Assembly: GCF_000349945.1 (NCBI RefSeq)
Contig: NC_020548.1
Coordinates: 248,001 to 312,000 of the forward strand
Source: Azoarcus sp. KH32C
GTDB taxonomy: Bacteria; Pseudomonadota; Gammaproteobacteria; Burkholderiales; Rhodocyclaceae
Reading direction: 5' to 3'
DNA length: 64,000 bases
Shown: in pieces, positions 11,289-20,043 of the stretch
Layout of the letters: every line of letters begins with the position of its first letter
How positions within the stretch are numbered: position 1 is the stretch's first letter
Position numbers and translations under genes: made by a program
The notes under the pieces: model-generated
Told to the model about the DNA's origin: nothing
Databases searched by the model: none
Seen by the model: only the letters and a program-made list of their open reading frames with translations

Positions 11289-12594
11289 GTTCTGTCTCCT
11301 GCAACTGCTGATGGGGATGGGGGCGGGTGCCCGCGCGCCGGGCGGGCCAATCCGTGAGAAGTTCGGCGGACGGGGGCCGGCCGAGAAAGGCTTGCGGGCT
11401 CGCGCTTGCACCGTAGGCGCCGGACTGGAACACCGCGACGAGGTCGCCGGGCCCGGCGGCCGGCAGTTCGATGTCTTCGGCCCAAGTGTCGTGCGGAGCG
11501 CACAGGGGTCCGCAGACGGTCACGCGTTCGGTGGCGCGGTCCTCGGTTGCGCCGATGAGCACGAGCGGGAAATGCAGATGGCGCCGGCCTTCGAGGGCGC
11601 CGGTCGCGTGCCAGTGGTGATGGGCGCCGCCGTCCAGAATCAGGAAGACACGGCCGCGCGACTCCTTGCGCTCGACGACGCGTGTCAGGTACAGGCCGGC
11701 CTCGCCGACGAGGTAACGGCCGAGTTCGAGCGCAAGGCGCGCATCGGGCAGCACCCGCGCGGCCTCGCGGGCGGTCGCCCGCAGCGCGTCGCCGAGGGCC
11801 GGAAGGTTGAGCGGCGCCTCGCCGGGGAAGCAGGGAATGCCGAGCCCGCCGCCGAGATTCAGCAGGCGTACGGGCGCGGGCGCGAAGGGCGCGAGCTCGC
11901 AGGCGAGGCGCAAGGTTGCGCGCTGCGCTTCGGCGATCGCGAGCGCATCGAGGCAGCGCGAGCCAGCATAGACATGGAAGCCCTCGAAGGCGAGCGGCAG
12001 GCGCCCGATCTCGGCAAGCACCGCGGGCGCGGCTTCGCTGTCGACGCCGAAGCGGCGCGGGCCGCCGCCCATGCGCGCATCGGCCGCGAGGCCGAACGGG
12101 GGATTGATGCGCAAGGCGATGCGGGGGCGACGGCCGCCGGCAAGCGCCGCGAGCCGCCGCGCCTCGCCGAGCGATTCGATGACGACGAGCGCGTCCGCGG
12201 CGACTGCGGCGGCGAGGTCCTCGTCGCTCTTGCCCGGCCCCGCGACGCTCAGCTTGTGCCCGGCGACGCCGGCGCCGAGCGCGATGCCGATCTCCGCGGC
12301 CGACGTGACGTCGCAGCCGTCGACGAGCGGGGCGACGTGCGCGACGACGTCACGGTGCGGGTTCGCCTTCAGCGCGTACAGCAGGGCGAGGCCGGCGGGC
12401 AGCTCGTCACGCAGCTCCGCGATCCGGCGCTCGATCAGCGGCGCCGAGTACAGGTACAGCGGCGTGCCGTGGCGTTGCGCGAAAGCTTCGAGCACGGACG
12501 CGCCGGAGCCGTCCGCGAGCTGCCAGTCTTGCAGCAAGGCGGGGAGGAAGTCCTTCAAGCCACGGCCGGCCGACGCGACAGCTTCAGGGCGCAT
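11281..12594 (-). CDS. PLP-dependent decarboxylase, ornithine/diaminopimelate decarboxylase fold
   Basis: A 437-residue fold-type III PLP enzyme (alanine-racemase-like barrel plus beta domain). The Schiff-base lysine is in LLYALKANPHRDVV, the glycine-rich phosphate site is LLNLGGGLGIP, and the C-terminal domain has VCGPLCAPHDTW with a family-typical cysteine. The amino acid substrate cannot be read from the sequence. It overlaps the HAD gene by 11 bases and folE by 8, so it belongs to the pterin/pABA unit. Methylofuran needs a tyrosine-derived core and archaeal methanofuran a tyramine, so decarboxylation of an amino acid for the cofactor is one hypothesis. Lysine or diaminopimelate decarboxylation is another. 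Confidence 0.85.
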   Translation of the reverse strand: MRPEAVASAGRGLKDFLPALLQDWQLADGSGASVLEAFAQRHGTPLYLYSAPLIERRIAELRDELPAGLALLYALKANPHRDVVAHVAPLVDGCDVTSAAEIGIALGAGVAGHKLSVAGPGKSDEDLAAAVAADALVVIESLGEARRLAALAGGRRPRIALRINPPFGLAADARMGGGPRRFGVDSEAAPAVLAEIGRLPLAFEGFHVYAGSRCLDALAIAEAQRATLRLACELAPFAPAPVRLLNLGGGLGIPCFPGEAPLNLPALGDALRATAREAARVLPDARLALELGRYLVGEAGLYLTRVVERKESRGRVFLILDGGAHHHWHATGALEGRRHLHFPLVLIGATEDRATERVTVCGPLCAPHDTWAEDIELPAAGPGDLVAVFQSGAYGASASPQAFLGRPPSAELLTDWPARRAGTRPHPHQQLQETEHA

Positions 12595-13288
12595 CGCCGA
12601 GCTCCTCGACGATGCGCCAGCCGCGCTGCGCGGCCTCGGCTCGCAACCTCGGATCGGGCCGCACGGCGACTGCCTCGTCGACGCGGGCAAGCAGCGGCAG
12701 GTCGCTCGCCGAATCCGAATAGAAGGTCGAGTGCGCGAGATCGGCCCAGCCGACGCCGAGCCCGGCGAGCCACGCTTCGACGCGCGCCACCTTTTCGGCG
12801 CCGTGGCACAGTTCGCCCTCGACCTCGCCGGTGAAACGGCCGTCGCGCACTTCGGCCCGGCTCGACAGCAGGTCGTCGATGCCGAGCAGGCGCGCGAAGG
12901 GCGCGGCGACAAAGTCGTTCGTCGCGGTGACGAGGGCGCAGAGGTCGCCGCGCGCGCGATGCGAGGCGACGAGCGCGCGCGCGGCCGCGGGAATCGTCCC
13001 GGCGACCGTCGCGGCGAAGGCCTTCCCCCACTCGTCGAGCTCGGCGAGCGAAAAGCGCGCGAGCGGCGCCATTGCGATGCCGTGCAGCAGCCGCACGGGC
13101 AGCTCGCCACGCACGTAGCGGCGGCAGCCGTCGAGGTAGCGCTCGGCGACGGCCGCTTCGAGCGCGCCGCGATCGACGAGGAAATGCAGCCAGGCCATCC
13201 CGCTGTCGTAGGGGATCAGCGTCAGGTCGAGGTCGAACAGCGCGACCCGCGGGCTGGATTGGGCCGATCGCGCGGCCGCCGTCCTCAT
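12584..13288 (-). CDS. HAD-family phosphatase (SerB-like)
   Basis: A 234-residue haloacid dehalogenase-type phosphatase. Motif I is LFDLDLTLIPYDSG with the two catalytic aspartates, motif II is LVTATNDF, and motif IV is FYSDSASDLPLL. The alpha-helical C1 cap after motif I resembles phosphoserine phosphatases. Its ATG overlaps the pabB stop codon (ATGA). The substrate is unknown. Its place among folE and pabB makes a phosphorylated pterin such as dihydroneopterin phosphate a reasonable guess. Phosphoserine is the default alternative. Confidence 0.88.
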   Translation of the reverse strand: MRTAAARSAQSSPRVALFDLDLTLIPYDSGMAWLHFLVDRGALEAAVAERYLDGCRRYVRGELPVRLLHGIAMAPLARFSLAELDEWGKAFAATVAGTIPAAARALVASHRARGDLCALVTATNDFVAAPFARLLGIDDLLSSRAEVRDGRFTGEVEGELCHGAEKVARVEAWLAGLGVGWADLAHSTFYSDSASDLPLLARVDEAVAVRPDPRLRAEAAQRGWRIVEELGDAP

Positions 13289-14631
13289 GCCGAGTTCGCC
13301 ACGCGGCGCGGCGCCTCGTCGGCGGCACGCGGCCGACGCTTTGCCGCACGACGCAGCTTCGCAGGCACGGCCGACGCAGGCACCTCGGCATGATCGGCTA
13401 CCAGCCCGGTCAGGAAACGGGCCTTCAGCGCGCACTCGGCGAATTCCTCGGGCGCCGTGCTGTCGATGACGATTCCCGCGCCGACGCCCATCTGCCCGCG
13501 CCGCAGATGGCCGTGGGCCGCGCCGAGTGTCAGCGTGCGGATCGCGACCGACAGGCAGAAGTCCCCGCACGCGGCGTCGCCGCGATCCGAGCGTGGCGCA
13601 TCAATCCAGCCGATGCTGCCGGTGTAGAGCCCGCGCGGCGTGCTCTCCAACTCGCCGATGAGCTGCATCGTGCGGTGCTTCGGCGCGCCGGTGATCGAGC
13701 CGCAGGGAAAGAGCGCGCGCAGGATCGCCGGGAAGCCGACCTCGTCAGGCAGTTCGGCCTCGACCGTGGAGGTCATCTGGAAGACGGTCGTGTAGGGCTC
13801 GATCGAGAACAGCGCCGGCACACGCACGCTGCCGACGCGCGCGATGCGGCCCAGGTCGTTCCGCAGCAGATCGACGATCATCAGGTTCTCGGCGCGGTTC
13901 TTGATGTCCTCCTCGAGCAGCCGCGCGAGCTCGCTGTCGACTTCGACGACCGGGGCGCGGCGCGACGTACCCTTCATCGGACGCGTGACGAGCCGCCCGC
14001 CTTCGTGTCGCAGGAAGAGCTCGGGCGAGCACGACAGCACATGGCTCGGCCCCGGTCCCGGCGGCAGTCCGATGAAGGCGCCGTAGGCGACCGGTTGCCG
14101 CTCGCGCAGCCGGCGGTAGAGCGATACCGGCGAACCGAACACGTCGAAGTCGAGGCGGTAGGTGTAATTGACCTGGTAGGTCTCGCCTTCGCCGATCGCG
14201 TGGTGGATGCGCGCGATCGCTTCATCGAAGGCCGCGCGGTCAACGCTCGCACGCGGCGCGAGGATAGCCGCCGGCTCGGCGTGATCCGCGTCGTAGGGAT
14301 AACCGGCGCGACCGTCGACATCCTGTGCGAGCAGCCAGTCCTCGACCTCGGCGGCCGAGAGCTGGGACAGCTCCGCGAAGATGAGCACGCGCAGCGCGCC
14401 GCCCTGAGCGGCCGGCCGGGTGTCGACGCCCTGCAGGCGCGCGCCCCATTCGTAATCGGCCAGCACGACCGCGTGGCCCCCGGTGCGCTGGTCACGCTCG
14501 ACGGCGCGCCAGACGGCGTCGAGCGTCGCGGGATCATCGCAACGATGCTCGCGCACGAAGCCGGTGTAGAGCCGGCTCGTCGGGTGCGTCGCGGTGGCAT
14601 TGCAGTCGTCGAGCAGGGCAAAGCAGGCCAT
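13285..14631 (-). CDS. pabB: Aminodeoxychorismate synthase component I
   Basis: Converts chorismate (with ammonia or glutamine) to 4-amino-4-deoxychorismate on the way to p-aminobenzoate. The 448-residue product has the chorismate-binding landmarks TRPMKGTSRR, NLMIVDLLRNDLGR, SITGAPKHRTMQLI and YTGSIGW. The ATG at 14631 follows a GCAGGAGACC ribosome site; an upstream ATG at 14673 lacks one. p-Aminobenzoate is a building block of folate and also of H4MPT, which fits the neighbouring folE and downstream C1 genes. Confidence 0.94.
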   Translation of the reverse strand: MACFALLDDCNATATHPTSRLYTGFVREHRCDDPATLDAVWRAVERDQRTGGHAVVLADYEWGARLQGVDTRPAAQGGALRVLIFAELSQLSAAEVEDWLLAQDVDGRAGYPYDADHAEPAAILAPRASVDRAAFDEAIARIHHAIGEGETYQVNYTYRLDFDVFGSPVSLYRRLRERQPVAYGAFIGLPPGPGPSHVLSCSPELFLRHEGGRLVTRPMKGTSRRAPVVEVDSELARLLEEDIKNRAENLMIVDLLRNDLGRIARVGSVRVPALFSIEPYTTVFQMTSTVEAELPDEVGFPAILRALFPCGSITGAPKHRTMQLIGELESTPRGLYTGSIGWIDAPRSDRGDAACGDFCLSVAIRTLTLGAAHGHLRRGQMGVGAGIVIDSTAPEEFAECALKARFLTGLVADHAEVPASAVPAKLRRAAKRRPRAADEAPRRVANSA

Positions 14632-14770
14632 GGGGGTCTCCTGCGTAGGTTGAGTTGAAGCCGACTTTGCCAACTAAGCCAACATTCGGCGTAGTCGGAA
14701 CCGACCTTGTTGAGCCTCGCTGCGCTCAACCCAGGCTATCGGTTCCGAAAACCGTGCCGTCGGCCGCGGG

Positions 14771-15301
14771 TCAGCTCCAGTCGTCCATGTCGTGGCGGAT
14801 CGTGTGACGGTTGGCGATCAGCTCGTCGACGCTCGGCTCGTTGGCGAGCGCGCGGCGGATCGCGAGCTTCGTCGCCTCATAGTTCGTCCGATACATGTCC
14901 TTCTTGTCGAGCTCCGCATGCGTCGCGCAGCGCGGATCGATCCACACCAGGCTGATGATGCACAGGCGGTTCGCCTCTTCGCGCGGGATCACGCCTTCGA
15001 TCAGGCAATCGACGATGGCGTCCGCGGTCGCCGACTGCACGACGCCGCCGAAGAGCTCGATGTTCGCGCTGTCCTTCAGCGTGACCTTCGGCACCATCAT
15101 CGTCGCCGGGCGCACCAGCTGGTTGCACGCGCGGATCGCGAACATCGCGGTGTGGCCCTTGCTCTGCGCCATCATGTTCGCAAAGGCCTGGCCGACCGGG
15201 CCGTCGGTGCGGCCGATCAGGATCTCCGGCATCGCGTCGGTGTATTGGCCTTCGGCCGCCAGCACGGTCGCTTCGCCGGCGTGAAAGGTGTAGTCGCTCA
15301 T
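14771..15301 (-). CDS. Formaldehyde-activating enzyme paralogue (Fae2-like)
   Basis: A 176-residue homologue of the formaldehyde-activating enzyme that condenses formaldehyde with H4MPT. It keeps the fold markers GPVGQAFANMMAQSKGHTAMF and LVRPATMMVPKVTLKD. Compared with the second copy in this window (46152-46664), the segment NEVAHIDLIIG is replaced by TDAMPEILIG. The conserved histidine proposed as catalytic in Fae is therefore absent. A C-terminal tail (YRTNYEATKLAIRRAL onwards) is longer than in Fae. It is 26 bases upstream-adjacent to fhcC in the same direction. It may bind rather than convert formaldehyde adducts. Confidence 0.85.
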   Translation of the reverse strand: MSDYTFHAGEATVLAAEGQYTDAMPEILIGRTDGPVGQAFANMMAQSKGHTAMFAIRACNQLVRPATMMVPKVTLKDSANIELFGGVVQSATADAIVDCLIEGVIPREEANRLCIISLVWIDPRCATHAELDKKDMYRTNYEATKLAIRRALANEPSVDELIANRHTIRHDMDDWS

Positions 15302-15327
15302 AAGTACTCCGTGGATAAAAGCTTGGA

Positions 15328-16158
15328 TCAGGCCGGCAGCAGCCATTCGCCCTTGCCGTCCGCGGCGAGGTCGCCGACGAAACGGCGCGGATGGGTGGCC
15401 GCGAGGGCGGCGAACGGACCGCCGTGTGCCGCGAGGTTGCGGGCGAGCAGCGTCCAGATGACCTGCACGTCGTGACCGGTCGGGACGAAGGCCGGCGGCG
15501 GCTCGGGCTGCGGGCCGGCGAAGATCAGCGTGCCCCGACGCATGCCGTAGCCGCAGTGCGCGCCGACCTCGCCCGCGACGGCGATCGTGCCGGCGACGAG
15601 CCTTGAGGCGAGGAAGTCGCCTGCGTCGCCGAACACCAGCGCCGTACCGCGCCGCATGCGGTCGCCGAAGCGCGCGCCGGCGTTGCCGCGCACAACGAGG
15701 AGCCCGCCGCGCATGCCGTCCATGTCGCCGGGCAGCGCGCTCGCGGCGTAGTCGCCCACGTCGCCCGCGATCTCCAGCCGCCCGCCCGCCATCTCGCACG
15801 CAGCGAGCATCCCGGCGCTGCCGGCCACGACGATCTCGCCCGCCGACATGCCGGCACCGAGGTAGTCGCCGACATCGCCCTCGATGCGGATGCACCCCCC
15901 GTCTAGCCCGCGGCCGACGCCGTCGCAGCGCGACAGGTCGCCTTCGAAGACCAATTCAGCGCTGTCGCTGGCCAGCGCTTCGACGGCGAAGAACTCGCCG
16001 AGCGGCACCTCATCGTTGCCGTGCCACAGCATCTTGCGCGCGACGTCGGAGGGCGTGGCGCCCGCCAATGCGACGGGCGTGAGTCCGGCGAGATCGAGCC
16101 GCAGCGCGGGTTGCGCGCGCAGCCGCAGACGGAATGCGGAGCTTGAATTTGCGCTCAC
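15328..16158 (-). CDS. fhcC: Formyltransferase/hydrolase complex subunit C
   Basis: Scaffold subunit of the Fhc complex that carries the formyl group on methylofuran and hydrolyses it to formate. The 276-residue product contains a GXGXG-type beta-helix with repeats such as EGDVGDYLGAGMSAGEIVVAGSAG and AGDVGDYAASALPGDM (here given in part), as in formylmethanofuran dehydrogenase subunit C and glutamate synthase. The start is GTG at 16158, overlapping the fhcD stop as GTGA. The order fhcB-A-D-C with overlaps indicates one operon. Confidence 0.93.
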   Translation of the reverse strand: MSANSSSAFRLRLRAQPALRLDLAGLTPVALAGATPSDVARKMLWHGNDEVPLGEFFAVEALASDSAELVFEGDLSRCDGVGRGLDGGCIRIEGDVGDYLGAGMSAGEIVVAGSAGMLAACEMAGGRLEIAGDVGDYAASALPGDMDGMRGGLLVVRGNAGARFGDRMRRGTALVFGDAGDFLASRLVAGTIAVAGEVGAHCGYGMRRGTLIFAGPQPEPPPAFVPTGHDVQVIWTLLARNLAAHGGPFAALAATHPRRFVGDLAADGKGEWLLPA

Positions 16159-17096
16159 TGGACTTCCCCCCCGAGCAACGCGTGCAGCCGGTACAGGTAG
16201 GGCCCGAGCTTGCCGCCGTAGTTGCCGGCCGAGATGCGCCGCACGCCGGCCGCCGCCCCCCGCGCGACGATCGTTTCGATGCCGACGCGCATCGCCGCCG
16301 CGACGTCGCCGTCGGTCAGGCCATCGATGACGATTTCCATCACGCAGCCGATCTCGCTGCCCGGCTCGGCCGCGAGTTCGGTCCGCTTTGCGAGCGGCGT
16401 CAGTGCCGGGCAGAACGCATCGTTGCTGGAGGCCGGCAGCGAAGCGTATTTGCTGCCGATCTTCGAACCCGAGCGCACGACGCCGCCGGGAAAAGGCAGG
16501 ATCACGTTGGGCAGCGCCCGCATCGCCGCGACCGCGATTTCGGCCGCGCCGAGCGCCGCTTCGGTGTCGCGCGCGAGGATCAGCAGGTTGCCGCCACCGA
16601 CCGCCTTCACGACCGGCGTCGTCTCCTCGGCGACGAACTCCCCGTCCATCACCGGCACGCGCCAGTAGCGTCGGCCGTCGATCATCTTCGAGATCTGCCA
16701 GCCGTCGCCGAAGAAGCGCAGGTTCTTGCCGAGCGCGACCGGCTCGCCGTCGTCGAGGCCCGCATAGACCGCCGTCGTCGGGCAGGTCAGCACGCACTGG
16801 CCGACGCGCCGCTCGATCTGCTTCGCGAGCTCCTTGCCGGACATCGAAAACAGCAGCACCGACACGCCCGGCCGGCCGTCCGGCGTCTCGTCCGAACCGA
16901 GCACGCGCTCGATCCCCGCTTCGCAGCCGCAGGCGATCACCGAGGTCGCGAAGCCGGTCAGCGCGACCGCCGCGTGGTTCGCCCAGGTCGCGTTGTGCGC
17001 GGTGATGACGAGGCGCGTCGCCTTCATCGGGAAGGCTTCGGCGAAGGTGTCGTCGATGGTGATGCCGTTGATTTGCACGACCGTCGCGGCGCTCAT
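16155..17096 (-). CDS. fhcD: Formylmethanofuran:H4MPT formyltransferase
   Basis: Transfers the formyl group from formyl-H4MPT to methylofuran, the step preceding release of formate. The 313-residue product begins VQINGITIDDTFAEAFPMKA and contains RVGQCVLTCPTTAVYAG and KIGSKYASLPASSNDAFCP, all characteristic of Ftr/FhcD. Both ends overlap its neighbours by 4 bases. It acts in the cytoplasm in the Fhc complex with FhcA, FhcB and FhcC. Confidence 0.95.
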   Translation of the reverse strand: MSAATVVQINGITIDDTFAEAFPMKATRLVITAHNATWANHAAVALTGFATSVIACGCEAGIERVLGSDETPDGRPGVSVLLFSMSGKELAKQIERRVGQCVLTCPTTAVYAGLDDGEPVALGKNLRFFGDGWQISKMIDGRRYWRVPVMDGEFVAEETTPVVKAVGGGNLLILARDTEAALGAAEIAVAAMRALPNVILPFPGGVVRSGSKIGSKYASLPASSNDAFCPALTPLAKRTELAAEPGSEIGCVMEIVIDGLTDGDVAAAMRVGIETIVARGAAAGVRRISAGNYGGKLGPYLYRLHALLGGEVQ

Positions 17097-18769
17097 TTGT
17101 TGCCCCCCCGCCCGTGCATCGGACACTGCAGCAGGCGCCCGCCGTTCGCGCAGCTGCACAGCTCGTCGCGACCGATCGCGGCGTGCCGCCGGCTCGTCGC
17201 CAGGTGCTCGTCGGCGTACTTCGCGAGATCCCGCTCGATTGCCGGATCGAAGTCCGGCTCGAGGAAGTGCGTGCCGCCGACCGGCGTCGCGACGATGCGC
17301 CCCGCCCGCGCGACGAGCTCGCCGTCCTTGAACACGTACTCGGGCGTCGCGAACATCGCCTCGCGATCGGCGTCCTCGCGATACACGGCGATATCGGCCG
17401 CCGCACCTTCGCCGAGCTGGCCGCGATCGGCGAGCCCGAGCAGCCGCGCGGGTGCGGCGCGCGTCATGATCGCGATCTCGTAGAGGCTGAGTTCGCGGCG
17501 GATCTCACGCAGCGGCGCGGCTGCGGCGACCTCGGGGTGCAGCTTCGCGAGCTGCTCGTCACGGAAGGATTTGTCCATCAGCAGGCGGATCAGGTGCGGA
17601 TAACTCGTGAAGGGGCCGCCGTTCGGGTGGTCGGTCGTCAGCACGACGCGCCACGGGTCGTCGACGAGCAGGAAGAGCTCCAGCCCGATCGCCCACTGCA
17701 GCGCATTGACGAAGCTCTGCTCGCGGTAGCGGAAGGGCACGATGCCGCAGCCGGCGTCGCACTCGATGTCGGCGCCGATCCACTTGCGCGGGCTGCCGAG
17801 ATCGGCGTTCGCGTGCTGGCGCATCGTGTCGCCGGACGCCGTCACGGTCTGGCCGAAGATGATCTGGCCGACGTCGATGCTGACGTTGCGATTCGCATTC
17901 ACCGCTTCGGCGAGCTCGCGCGCCGCCGACGAGAACTTGCGCGGACCTTCGGTGCCGTAGGCATGGAACTGCACGTGCGTCAGGTGCGCCGGCAGCCCCT
18001 CGAGTGCCGCGATCGTCGCGAGCGTCGAGCCGATGTTGCCGGGCACGCCGAGGTTGCTCGCGTGGATGTGCAGCGGATGCGGCACGCCGAGCTCGTGCAG
18101 CGCGCGCGCGAGCGTCTGCACGACGCGCCGCGGCGTGATGCGCCAGTGCGCGTGGTCCTCGTCGACGTCGAGCTTCCTCTGGTTGAACTTGAACGCCGAG
18201 ATGCCGCCGGGATTGACCACCTTGACGCCCATCGCGCGCGTCGCGTGGATCGTCCAGCCGACGTAGTCGCGGATGCGCTCGAAGTCCTGGCCCTCGGCGA
18301 GCATGCGCAGCATCAGCTCGTCGTTGCCGAGCATCACGTAGGCGCCATGGTCGAGGATCGGCGTATCGCCCATCTCCATGTGCGCGTGACGCGCGTTCGA
18401 TACCGCCATCGCCGGCTCGAACGCCGCCGTGTAGCCCATCTCCGCGTAGCGGTAGCCGGTTGCGAGCGTGCCCGGCGTGCAGCAGCCGGCGGACGCGAGC
18501 TCCAGCGGATTGTCCGGCGCGCGATTTGCGCGGTGGTCCTCGGGCAGCAGCATGCGCGCGAGATTCACCTTGCCGCCGCCGATGTGCGTATGCATGTCGA
18601 TGCCGCCTGCCATCACGACCATGCCCGAGGCGTCGTACTCGCGATCGACCTTCTCCGCCGGATGCAGCGCGACGATGCGCCCGTCGCGCACGCCGACGTC
18701 GCGGATCTCGCCGTCGATGCCGTTGGCGGGGTCGATGATGCGGCCGCCCCTGAGACGCAGCGTGCTCAT
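17093..18769 (-). CDS. fhcA: Formyltransferase/hydrolase complex subunit A (amidohydrolase)
   Basis: Hydrolytic subunit of Fhc: releases formate from formylmethylofuran. The 558-residue product is an amidohydrolase-superfamily protein with the metal-binding MHTHIGGGKVNLARM near residue 55, a second histidine site in PHPLHIHASNLGVPGN, and TTDHPNGGPFTSYPHLIRLL as in FwdA proteins. Start and stop both overlap neighbouring genes by 4 bases. In known methylotroph Fhc this subunit keeps hydrolase activity while the FwdB-like subunit has lost redox function. Confidence 0.95.
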   Translation of the reverse strand: MSTLRLRGGRIIDPANGIDGEIRDVGVRDGRIVALHPAEKVDREYDASGMVVMAGGIDMHTHIGGGKVNLARMLLPEDHRANRAPDNPLELASAGCCTPGTLATGYRYAEMGYTAAFEPAMAVSNARHAHMEMGDTPILDHGAYVMLGNDELMLRMLAEGQDFERIRDYVGWTIHATRAMGVKVVNPGGISAFKFNQRKLDVDEDHAHWRITPRRVVQTLARALHELGVPHPLHIHASNLGVPGNIGSTLATIAALEGLPAHLTHVQFHAYGTEGPRKFSSAARELAEAVNANRNVSIDVGQIIFGQTVTASGDTMRQHANADLGSPRKWIGADIECDAGCGIVPFRYREQSFVNALQWAIGLELFLLVDDPWRVVLTTDHPNGGPFTSYPHLIRLLMDKSFRDEQLAKLHPEVAAAAPLREIRRELSLYEIAIMTRAAPARLLGLADRGQLGEGAAADIAVYREDADREAMFATPEYVFKDGELVARAGRIVATPVGGTHFLEPDFDPAIERDLAKYADEHLATSRRHAAIGRDELCSCANGGRLLQCPMHGRGGNK

Positions 18770-20043
18770 CGCGCACCTCCTTCGCTCGCGGCCAGACGGG
18801 ATGCAATGTCCCCGGCAACGTCGGCCACGCCGGGCAGTGTGTCCTCGTAGATCGGCGCAAGCGGCAGCACGACGCCGCCGTCGGCGCGGAAGAGATGTCC
18901 GGCCGAGCCGATGCCCGGCGTCGACACCGGGATGAAGACGGTATTCGCCCGCGTCGCGGCTTCGAGTCCCGGGTGGCCGAGCACCACGAGCGGCAAGTCG
19001 GTGGCCGGCGGCGCGAGTTCGGGCGTGAACGCCGACACCCACAGCACCGCATCGACGGCCCGGTGCGCGAGGAGCTGCGCCGTCGCGTAGCGCTGCGGCT
19101 CATGCACGAGCCCGCGTTTGTGCACGCCGGTCCGCAGCGGCAGGCCCGAGAGCCAGGTCGTGACCTGGTTCGCCGTGTAGCCGCCATCGCCGCCGCCAAG
19201 GCAGAACGCCGCCGCACGCGTCGTGCGGTTCAAGGTATTCACGATGCGCTGGATCGTTTCGGCGACGAGCGCGCCATGTGCCGGGAGGCTCCCCGATTCC
19301 CACACGACGACCGTGTAGCGCGCGCCCAGCATGCGGGCGACGAGCGCGTCGAGCGCGGGATCGCTGGACGCCATGCGACGGCCGGCGAGCCGTGCGGCGA
19401 GGAGCGCGACGGTGTCGAAGACGTTGCCGGCGAGGCCGATCTCCTCCACCGTGACGCCTCCGAGCCCCGGCGCTGCGGTATCCGCATTCGCGCCGACGAA
19501 CACGACGTGACGCTCGGGCGCATCCGCGGCTGGCGCCGTGCGGCGAAAGAACTCCGGATAGTGATCGCTCGCGTTCGTGCCGAGGCAGACGACGAGGTCG
19601 GCGCGGTTGCGGATCTCGGCGAGCGTCGTATAGAACACGCCGCGGTCCTGCAGCGCGCGCGTCGAATGCATCAGCGCGTCGCCGTTCGCGTGGTCGAGGA
19701 TCGCACCGCAGCCGTTCGCCAGCCGGTACAGCGCGCGCATCCCCGCGACGTCGGTCGCGAGCCCCGCGAAGAGTGGCTGACGACTCGCGGCGAGGATCGC
19801 GGCGGCGGCAGCGACGGCGCTCCGGTGGTCGGCGGCGCGTCCGTCGATCCGCGCCGTCGCAGACGCAAGCACGGCGGCGAAGTGGGACAGAGCAGCCGTC
19901 GCACGCGGGCAGTCGCTATCGACCAGCGTTGGCCGCGGCGCGTCCGCCAGCGAAAAGCCGTCGCAGGACAACGGGCAGAACGGGCAGGTCCAGGGCCGGC
20001 CCGTTGGCGCGTCGGAGGTTGGGGAAGCAGTCTTGGCAGTCAT
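18766..20043 (-). CDS. fhcB: Formyltransferase/hydrolase complex subunit B
   Basis: FwdB-like, molybdopterin-oxidoreductase-related subunit of Fhc, thought to be structural in aerobic methylotrophs because they make no formate dehydrogenase use of it. The 425-residue product has an N-terminal cysteine motif CPFCPLSC at residues 20-27 and the segments LVVCLGTNASDHYPEF and AAFCLGGGDGGYTANQVTTW. The ATG at 20043 was preferred by family length; an in-frame ATG at 20076 is possible and neither has a strong ribosome site. It is the first gene of fhcBADC and faces a control region carrying two palindromes. Confidence 0.9.
   Translation of the reverse strand: MTAKTASPTSDAPTGRPWTCPFCPLSCDGFSLADAPRPTLVDSDCPRATAALSHFAAVLASATARIDGRAADHRSAVAAAAAILAASRQPLFAGLATDVAGMRALYRLANGCGAILDHANGDALMHSTRALQDRGVFYTTLAEIRNRADLVVCLGTNASDHYPEFFRRTAPAADAPERHVVFVGANADTAAPGLGGVTVEEIGLAGNVFDTVALLAARLAGRRMASSDPALDALVARMLGARYTVVVWESGSLPAHGALVAETIQRIVNTLNRTTRAAAFCLGGGDGGYTANQVTTWLSGLPLRTGVHKRGLVHEPQRYATAQLLAHRAVDAVLWVSAFTPELAPPATDLPLVVLGHPGLEAATRANTVFIPVSTPGIGSAGHLFRADGGVVLPLAPIYEDTLPGVADVAGDIASRLAASEGGAR

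Noticed and set aside
14703..14755. Hairpin GTTGAGCCTCGCTGCGCTCAAC between pabB and the fae paralogue, as a terminator or insertion element
   Set aside because: The stem is clear but no T run follows on either strand, and no transposase or terminal repeats are nearby. Left as an unexplained short inverted repeat.
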